NCBI GenBank assembly: GCA_001598975.1
Contig: BBXU01000825.1
Span: 21,293 to 85,292, forward strand
Direction of reading: 5' to 3'
DNA: 64,000 bases
Source: Parachlorella kessleri
Lineage: Eukaryota; Chlorophyta; Trebouxiophyceae; Chlorellales; Chlorellaceae
Shown: piece after piece, positions 57,601 through 64,000 of the stretch
How the letters are laid out: each line of letters begins with the position of its first letter
How positions within the stretch are numbered: position 1 is the first letter of the stretch
Position numbers and translations under genes: made by a program
The notes under the pieces: generated by a model
What the model was told of the DNA's origin: nothing
Seen by the model: only the letters and a program-made list of their open reading frames with translations
Databases searched by the model: none

Positions 57601-58748
57601 AGCAGCTCTTCCAACAGTGGCTGCTCTGATGTGCCACCACCCAACAGCGGTGCAAGCTGCCAGCAGCAGAAAGCCTGGGGCAAATGCAGCGACAGCTTTA
57701 TGCAAGGCTTCTGCCTGGCGAGCTGCGGCAAGTGTACCTCATCGCCCTCAGCACCTGCACAGTCTACCTCGCCTTCCTCATCCTCCACGCCCCAGGTGCC
57801 CGCATCCAGCTCTTCCACAGCCTCTGCACAAGATGGCGCAGTCTACTACAAGGTGAGAAAGGCTGGCCACGTGTTATTTCGGACCCTGAGCCCAGGCAGG
57901 CCCACATAGCAGGGACCGTGACAGGAGCGCCCTGAAGACTACATGTCCTCACTAAGTACTTCGCATCGCGCTTTGGGTGTTGTCTTGGGTCAACATGTGT
58001 GCGGTGCTGACCTTGCTGTTAGAACTTCTCATCGCTAGGACCCTGCAGCTACCATGAAACAAATCTCCTCACCTCAATGCCAGTTGTCCTTGCACTAATC
58101 TTGTGCTCTTTCTCGTCCCATTCTGCAGGGCTTCCAGAATGGCTTCAGCTCCTGGAGCTTCAGCTCATCCTTCTCCGAGCGCGCCAAGTTGGGAGTCAAT
58201 GGCGACCAAGCAGTCTGTGGGACCATCAACCAGTATGGAGGCTTCCAGGCCGGCAATGCCGCTTCCGGCAAGGCTGCCGGCAAGAATGCTGTCCAGTTCT
58301 GGACGGATGCACCGCTTGATGCCCTGACCATCAACCTGGGTTCTCAGTCGGTGAGCTATATTGGGTTCGGCTGGACAAGTGAACATGTCATGCATGCAAG
58401 GGCTATCTCAGCATCCTGCCAATTGAAATCACTGGTTGCTGCAGTCTGTGCAAGGCAGGGACCTCTAATGCCCCGGCGCCTCTCTGCCTTTTTTTTAGCA
58501 CTGTTGCAAGACTCATGGGCTTGCTTTGGCAACACTAAAAGCGCCCTGGTCACTTGCAGGCCACCTGCACCGCCAAGCCGCTCAAGAGCGTGGGTGCCTC
58601 AGAGCAACAGTCTGGCTTCTCTAAGTTCTATATTCCCTTCTCATCCTTGGGCTGCGGCTTTGGTATTGATCAGCTGACCCGGATCACACTTGCAAACACG
58701 CGGCAATCATCCTTTTATATGTGCGTCTCTGATGTGCGGTTTGTCTAA
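54612..58748 (+). CDS. Secreted expansin-like (DPBB) protein with three ShK-like Cys modules and a C-terminal beta-rich domain
   Basis: Twelve exons join in phase: 54612-54685, 54884-54918, 55083-55179, 55331-55455, 55663-55724, 55912-56062, 56228-56308, 56485-56590, 56808-56909, 57147-57852, 58129-58350, 58560-58748; 649 residues. Signal peptide: MQRVLLLLGAVSVALA. Residues ~27-170 form an expansin/GH45-like double-psi beta barrel: YYGTDGWSIHKGSCGFGYCW, DVAAIADAS, CGRCYEVRCASR, VVVRTVDNC, then THFDLSIWAFEKLAETKWGV and IPLEFRPVSCDY, with the HFDLS motif and paired Cys typical of expansins. Exon 10 encodes three near-identical 38-residue modules (CxDxPPPNSGxxCQQQKxWG, then CxDxFxQGxCLASCGKC) with ShK-type spacing, linked by Pro/Ser runs suited to O-glycosylation. 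The last ~140 residues (FQNGFSSWSFSSSFSE..., YMCVSDVRFV) look like a beta-sandwich; carbohydrate binding is inferred. The role would be wall loosening or remodelling. Confidence 0.85.
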
Positions 58749-59399
58749 GCTTGCGGTTGGAATGCACTGCAGCTATGACCATGTTTATTCAGCCTGGACT
58801 AACCCAGACTCAGACGGCTTTGTTATTGGCTTGCTGGTTGGGCATCAGATGCATGTTGCGAGTATGTGATGCCCATCCAGCCCCACTGCTGCTGGCCTTC
58901 TGTTTACCAAGTTGCAATTTGTATGATGTCTCTTTATGTCACCCTTTGTCTAAAACACGCTGAATGCCTTCATGCATCTCATAATTTGTCCTTTCATGAA
59001 ATGATCATTGTCATGTCTTGCTATGAGTTTTTGGTGCCTGCTCCTAGAGCAAGCACCTTGTGATTGTCCTCCATTCACTATCCCTTGTGTGCACCAGATT
59101 TTGTGGTCTCCAGTAGACTGTGCCAGAGTAGATTGGGACCCTGCAACCACCGATTAGGTAGCTAGCCTGCTCCAGCTTTGCTTAAGGTGGTCATTGTTTT
59201 GCCACAGTAAGCAACCTTGTAATCAGCTGGCAAGTTACCCAGCACTATAAGGGATTGGGGACGGCCCTAGCAGGGGCAGTAAGGTTGCAAAATGGTGGTG
59301 CATGTCATTACCCTAGAATGGAAAGGAAACCACTAGAATTGGCTGTACAACATCTACTTAATCGTTTATATCACATTATTAGAAGAGCACCACAATTCT
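58749..59399. other. 3' UTR of the expansin-like gene and spacer
   Basis: No exon supported. TGTAA at 59218-59222 (470 nt after the stop) is the probable polyadenylation signal. Confidence 0.45.
59218..59222 (+). terminator. TGTAA polyadenylation signal, expansin-like gene
   Basis: TGTAA 470 nt after the TAA at 58746-58748. Confidence 0.4.
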
Positions 59400-59560
59400 A
59401 ATCCGGTGCATGAGCAAGAGCCAGGCTTAGTCATGGCGGCGGCCGGTCCAGTAGGACCTGCAGGCTTCCCGGGTCATGGCGGCGGCCGCCCTTGGGCTGG
59501 TACGACTGTCTGTCAGCTTACACTTCTGCCCGACTGCAAACTTGCTAATCCACTAGAGTG

Positions 59561-59620
59561 AATTGGTGCCACATTGGTGCCACTAGCTAGTGGCACCAAT
59601 GTAGCTAGTGGCACCAATGT
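59561..59620. repeat. Perfect 32-bp palindrome with flanking partial copies
   Basis: 59571-59602 is a perfect palindrome: ACATTGGTGCCACTAG followed directly by its reverse complement. A further copy of the right arm (AGCTAGTGGCACCAATGT) follows at 59603-59620 and a partial left arm (AATTGGTGCC) precedes at 59561. Upstream, GTCATGGCGGCGGCCG occurs twice (about 59432 and 59473). Confidence 0.92.
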
Positions 59621-59706
59621 CTTCTGATGGTGGCCGTGCAGGATGTTATCCATGAGCCTTTTCGTCGCTGACTTCCCCCTCCACGGCGCCGGCCTTGCTA
59701 AGCTTA

Positions 59707-59736
59707 GACTACTTAAGTAGTCCTAGTACTTAAGTA
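59707..59736. repeat. Clustered palindromes (16 bp and 10 bp)
   Basis: GACTACTTAAGTAGTC (59707-59722) is a perfect palindrome, and TACTTAAGTA (59727-59736) repeats its core. Confidence 0.9.
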
Positions 59737-59769
59737 GCCGCCTTCCCTTGCAGGAGCTCTCACCGATTT

Positions 59770-60188
59770 TAGCCACAACGCCCTGGCCTCTCGCTGTTGT
59801 TGAAGGGGAGCTTGCTGTCACCCTGGTACGGTTGGCAGTAAGGACTCTCCATTGGGCTCTTAGTGCCACTGGCAGTGCCAGCTGTGTGCATGGTGCCCCC
59901 CTGCAGGCACCTGTAATTCTTGTTGTTGCCTGGACTTGAGTACACAAGCTTGAGGACACAGGCCTCGTATCCTTCAAGGCTGGCGCTCACAGGAATTTCT
60001 CCCTGGTCTGCCTCAAGCTGGCTGCAGGCTCCAGTCCTGCCAACTACGCGTCCACATTTGTGGGCTCCAAGTTTGTTAGTGGCACACACCTGCAGAGAGA
60101 CCAGCAAGGTAGGCTTGACCAGTGTGGACCACTGCGATAAATGGGACTTGTTCTGGGACGCTTTGGCTAGGCCGGATGCAACCCACAC
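59770..60188 (-). CDS. Cys-rich hypothetical ORF or gene fragment
   Basis: A minus-strand frame of 139 residues is open, with protein-like composition and several Cys (VCATNKLGAHKCGR, RTGACSQLEADQGEIPVS, LEGYEACVLKLVYSS, SPYCQPYQGDSK), ending in TAA. It has no good ATG (the frame opens at GTG/TTG); an acceptor (ctctctgcag) just before the codons for VCATNK suggests that the real exon starts near 60088. No upstream partner exon is visible; the sequence upstream on this strand is the truncated expansin copy. It may be an exon stranded by rearrangement. Function unknown. Confidence 0.35.
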
Positions 60189-60239
60189 TCATCCAGAGCA
60201 TTGAACGTGCTCAAATATCTCTGCGGCTTTAGCTGGGGG

Positions 60240-60960
60240 AGAGACCTGGCTGCCACCTGTCACCAAATGGCTGCGCAACAAGCATCATGCGACATGTTTC
60301 TAATTTTTCTGGACGCCGCGTTCGTGGCTCTCGCTGACGGTTCATGAGTGGGCCCGTGAGGTACGCCGCTGTTGGTGCATGCCTGCTAGCTGCATGCCTG
60401 CTAGCCAGCCGACGGCTGTGGAGGAGCTGCCTGCCTGAGGCCAAATGCCGAGCCCTTGACCTGCCAGTGGCGGCTGCAGCACTGCAAGTGGCTTTCTTGA
60501 GCATGGTGCTGGGCTGAAGCAAGGTGCTGCTCTGTGTGCAGCTACTATGGCACGGATGGATGGTCGATACACAAAGGTGTGGCTGCACCAGTTCTATGCG
60601 ACGAAAAGCTGTGCTTCTCTGCCGCACACGGCCCTGCCTTAGGGGGCAGCACTGCTGCCTTGGTGTATATGCCTTGTGCGCCCACCCAATGGCACCAGCG
60701 CTCATGCTCATTGAGCTGTCTCTCCGACACCTGCAGGCAGCTGCGGCTTTGGCTATTGCTGGCCAGACATCGGTACTGGCTGGGATGTGGCTGCCATTGC
60801 TGACGCTTCACCCGAGTTTGCCGGCAGCTGCGGGTCAGTCGTCCGTGCAAGAGGAGCGCCTTGAGTGCTGTGACAGACAGCCAGTCGTGCGTGCATGCTC
60901 TGAAGAGCTGGTGCATGCTGGGGACTACATAGGACTGCTGCTGATATTTGCAGTTACTTG
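60240..60960 (+). pseudogene. Truncated, decayed copy of the expansin-like gene (5' flank to exon 3)
   Basis: Aligns with 54540-55290. Exon 1 is broken: after the equivalent ATG (60288) the sequence diverges and the frame meets a TGA after 16 codons. Exon 2 (60541-60575) is base-for-base identical, but its donor changed from gtaagt to gtgtgg. The intron is nearly identical, and exon 3 (60738-60834) differs at only a few, mostly third-codon, positions. Similarity fades at about 60900-60960; exons 4-12 are absent. It is 5.7 kb downstream of its parent and in the same orientation, so it is a partial tandem duplicate. Confidence 0.85.
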
Positions 60961-61233
60961 CTATGCTGCATGCCAGTCCAGGAGCCATGGGAACAGCACC
61001 TTCATGGCATGTCCCACAGCAACCCATTGAAGCTCACATAGTTGAATACTATTAGGTAGTACCTCTCTCAAATTGCAAGATGCCAGGGACAGGCGCTGCC
61101 GTCCAGTCTACAATTTGTCACTTTTAGTCATCTAGACTCTTTTGAAACGTACCAAGTATTGATATAAGGAGCAGGAGAATATTATTGCGTGTCTTCCCAA
61201 GCCAGTAGCCTTCGTGGCGTCCGTGGCGTCAGC

Positions 61234-63213
61234 ATGGCTACTCCTTTCTATCCGGTCGTGCACGATTTACTGCTATCGCGCTATGTTCCAGGTTGTAAAG
61301 TAAGCGGTCTCCCAGGCCTCCGTTGAGTATCTCCATAGCAAAAATATCGGCGAGTGTCCTGCATCCCGGAGCCATGCAGGCTGATGCCACGGAGCGGCAA
61401 AGGAAGGCTTGGGCAAGTGAGAGCCAGGAAGGAGCTGAGCTACTGCAAGCAGCCTCGCAAGCTGGCAGCATAGCCCAGGCAAGCTAGGACTAGTACATGG
61501 GTGCTCCTGCCTCCCAAAGCACACTATCACAGCTTTGCTGTGCCGCTGCAGGAAGTATTGAACGCAGCGCTGCAGCTGGCAACAGAGCAGCGGCAAGGAC
61601 AGCACATCCAGGTGCAGCGGGTGTTGGACTTGACTTGTGCAGCTACCCGCAGCAGCTGGCTTGGGTGCCATTGCATTGCCTGGTTCTGCTGACGAAGAGT
61701 CTCTCTGGTGACTGGCAGGCTGATGTGTCCTGCCTTTGGTAATGGTGGCAGGCGACGCAAACAGACAGTAGGTAGGGGCGTATGGACTGACAGGGCTGTC
61801 CTGCCTTGTTGCCTATGCAGTGGCTTTGTTGGGACCTGCAAGTCATGCCAAGTCGGTACATTAATGCCTGCACAGATGGGATTGGTCGGCTGTGGGTGAG
61901 CTCAGGTACGCAATTAAAGTGTTACTTACCCGCTGACAGTTGCAACAAACCCACTTGGCTGCTACTAGTGCAACAAGTGATTGGCTCTGTGTGGCTTCTT
62001 TGCTAGGCACATGCAGTGGCACACGTGCTTGTTTCTGCTCCTCTGCAGGTCTGATCGAGCACCTGGGTTTTGATGGCTCTGGTCAGGGCCAGCTTGCTGC
62101 CGTCCTGGCCCATGAAGTTGCACACAACATGGCGCGCCATGCGGTGCGTTTCCTGCACGATTTAGGTTGATTACATGTGTGTGGGCTAGTCCAAGCTCTG
62201 TGGAATTGCAGGCTGAGTACGGTGGGGTGTGTCTGTCCACACTAGGTTATGGCCGCACAGCAGGAAACCACATGCCTTTGCCCTTCCCTACAAGGTGGCG
62301 CTCCGCCGATGCACTTCGCCATGTGCCCTGCTGTTCCGCAGGCAAAGCTTAAGCAGGCCCGGCTAGAGTTGCTGCCAAGCACTGTCTTCCAACATCTACA
62401 AGCCAAGCTATTTGCAGCTGTTAGGGCAGACATGTATCCCAGTGTTGCTGCCATTCCAAGCCTGTCGCCATTGAAGACGGTAGCTGGCGTGCTGGGCGCG
62501 CTGCAGCCACCCGCGGTGCTCCAGGTTGCGGCATCAGCGGACCAACCGCAGCAGCCAGGGCGGGGGATTAGGAGCAGTGGGGATGGCAACAGCAGCTTTT
62601 CTGAGCGCTTGGAAGGCAACTTGGACTCACTCCGCAGGCATGTATTGCTTGTTGTCTGAGAGAATGAAAGGCGCCGCCAGACATCGCTGTGCGCTTCATG
62701 CTGCCAGATTAGGCTGATTGATGTGCATGTGCAAGTCTACAGCAATCTGCACCAGGTCGGTCAGTTGCATCCCTTCACATGTGAAAGTTGTAGGCCATGC
62801 TTCTTATCGTGGACACCTTGCTACCATGGGTTTCCTGCACTTGTGCCGCATCTGCAGTCCAGTAAGCCCTTTCTCAGGTGCAGCCCGCCCCAGCTCTGAT
62901 CCCCGCACCCAACTGCTCGCCCCTCCTCTGCAGGCGCCTGGAAAACGAGGCCGACGTGCTGGCGCTGAGCATCCTGGCGCGGTCAGGGCGGCTGCCTGGG
63001 CACATGATCGCCTACCTGCAAGATGTGAAGGCCTGGGAGGATGCCACACCAGCTTGCAGCGCCGGGCAGGGCGCCCACCCCGCGGCCTGGCAGCGGGTGG
63101 AGGTGGCGCGGCGGCACCTGCCTGCAGCGGCACGGCTGCTAGCGGCGCGCTGCCCCAGCTACGCGGCCTGGCGGGCCTGCTCGGCTGCTTCCCCGCCTTG
63201 GCCGCCCTTGTAG
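61234..63213 (+). CDS. Oma1-like M48 family zinc metallopeptidase
   Basis: Seven exons join in phase: 61234-61299, 61380-61478, 61552-61611, 61821-61905, 62049-62143, 62342-62637, 62934-63213; 326 residues. The catalytic zinc site HExxH is VLAHEVAHNMARHA (H125, E126, H129) and the third-ligand motif is ENEADVLAL (E239 in ENEAD, residues 237-241), the M48 arrangement. WDLQVMPSRYINACTDGIGR then LWVSSGLIEH corresponds to the Oma1 strand that ends in GG/GxIfvftGL. Oma1 is the mitochondrial inner-membrane stress protease; location here is inferred, and I see neither a strong transmembrane segment nor a clear presequence. Introns after 61478 and 62637 use GC donors. A shorter model could start at the ATG at 61374. 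TGTAA at 63616-63620. Confidence 0.8.
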
Positions 63214-63738
63214 GCAGCGGGTGCGGCACGCCTAGGCTTGGTCTGCACTGTGGCGGTTTGCTGTACTGCTACCTGACAGTATTCGTTTCAGTAATGTTTG
63301 GCGGCAGCCATGTACCTTTTTGCAGGGCGTATATCTTCTTGATTGCAAAATCTTGAGCCAGTCAATTTACTCCTTGCACCAACAAGCGTATCAACTATTA
63401 CTTAGTACATGTGCACTGCTATCTGTGTGTATGGTCATCCAAGACCACTGGGAGCAACTGCAGATGACTGCGCCACTCGTACGCTGCCTGGTAGGAAACT
63501 TGAACTGTCCTATTCTCTCGAAGCTGACCTTTGGCCTGTGGCAGGCTCCTGCCACTCTTAGAACTTAATGTTCTACACTTTATCTGTACTGCCTATGCCT
63601 CACATGTATCAGTCATGTAACACAACCGAGTCAGCTAGAGTTTGCGGTCAAAAGAGCAGGGCGAAAGGACCACCATATGTCAGCCCTCCTTCACCCCCCG
63701 CCCGACAAATAGTACTGGCTGTGTACAGCAAGGTCGCA
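63214..63738. other. Convergent 3' UTRs of the M48 gene and the edge gene
   Basis: No exon supported. TGTAA at 63616-63620 is 403 nt after the TAG of the protease gene. Confidence 0.45.
63616..63620 (+). terminator. TGTAA polyadenylation signal, M48 protease gene
   Basis: TGTAA 403 nt past the stop at 63211-63213. Confidence 0.4.
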
Positions 63739-63875
63739 TCACAGATGCCGCTGTGCACGGTACGCGTCAATGGCGGGCTCGATGCCCGTGCAGGGCACCC
63801 AGTAGAGCCGGGGGCTCCCCCTCTCGCCGTCATCCACAAGCACCAGCGCCTCCCTCACCATCAGCCACAGCACAT
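63739..63875 (-). CDS. C-terminal exon of a minus-strand gene cut by the window edge (partial)
   Basis: The exon begins after a good acceptor (tgctggtgcag) and runs in phase to TGA at 63739-63741. It encodes DVLWLMVREALVLVDDGERG, then RLYWVPCTGIEPAIDAYRAQ and RHL. It looks like a globular protein end, but the 45 residues are too few to name the family. Upstream exons would lie beyond 63890, probably off the window. The last 60 bases hold a C10 run. Confidence 0.5.
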
Positions 63876-64000
63876 CTGCACCAGCAGCAAGACATTCCCA
63901 AAGGGCAAGGGAAGCATCCATGGATGCTTAGGAAGATACTTACAACGTCTGCCTGTGCCACACGTCCTTCATGTGCCCCCCCCCCCACACACCACCTCAC

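Noticed and set aside
1..64000. CRISPR arrays, insertion sequences, tRNA and rRNA genes
   Set aside because: Read for repeated spacers, transposase motifs and tRNA A/B-box pairs; none were found. The short repeats present are palindromes or intronic duplications.

Overview
This window is nuclear DNA of a unicellular green alga, most likely a trebouxiophyte (Chlorella/Coccomyxa-like). The basis is: a plastid ALBINO3 insertase and plastid-type indole-3-glycerol-phosphate synthase encoded with transit-like N-termini; very intron-rich genes (about 108 introns in my models, mostly 150-350 nt, GT-AG with a minority GC-AG); Ala/Gln/Ser/Pro-rich low-complexity coding; and TGTAA, the green-algal polyadenylation signal, downstream of most stop codons. 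No bacterial operon, CRISPR array, tRNA or rRNA was found. All gene models were built by hand by joining exons whose splice phases agree, so single exon edges can be wrong.

Layout, left to right: the 3' end of an unrecognised + strand gene with a PNRC-like proline motif (95-900); a thioredoxin-fold/transmembrane/coiled-coil protein (+, 2573-4801); a lysophosphatidic-acid-phosphatase-type histidine phosphatase (-, 9816-6064); a lysine-rich nuclear protein with a winged-helix-like C-terminus (-, 13862-11293); a probable plastid membrane protein (-, 15716-14174) divergent from ALB3 (+, 16135-20481); an unrecognised 797-residue protein (+, 21976-25328); an octotricopeptide-like organelle RNA-binding protein with an apparent frameshift (-, 28786-25844); a Trm1-type tRNA dimethyltransferase (-, 31977-29207) divergent from a WDTC1/ADP/ASG2-type WD40-TPR protein (+, 32110-40548); indole-3-glycerol-phosphate synthase (-, 44109-41056) divergent from a giant BAG6/Scythe-like ubiquitin-like protein (+, 44431-53894); an expansin-like secreted cell-wall protein with three ShK-like modules (+, 54612-58748); a rearranged segment with palindromes, a Cys-rich minus-strand ORF and a truncated copy of the expansin gene (59400-60960); an Oma1-like M48 metallopeptidase (+, 61234-63213); and the last exon of a minus-strand gene cut by the right edge.

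Functionally this is a normal eukaryotic gene neighbourhood rather than one pathway. Themes are plastid biogenesis (ALB3, the divergent membrane protein, possibly the OPR protein), protein quality control (BAG6-like, WDTC1-like CUL4 adaptor, Oma1-like protease) and wall biology (expansin). The most unusual spots are the expansin gene and its nearby decayed duplicate with a perfect 32-bp palindrome between them, the OPR frameshift, the duplicated motif in the ALB3 tail, a 28-bp perfect palindrome in a 3' UTR, and a near-identical 47-bp element in introns of two unrelated genes.
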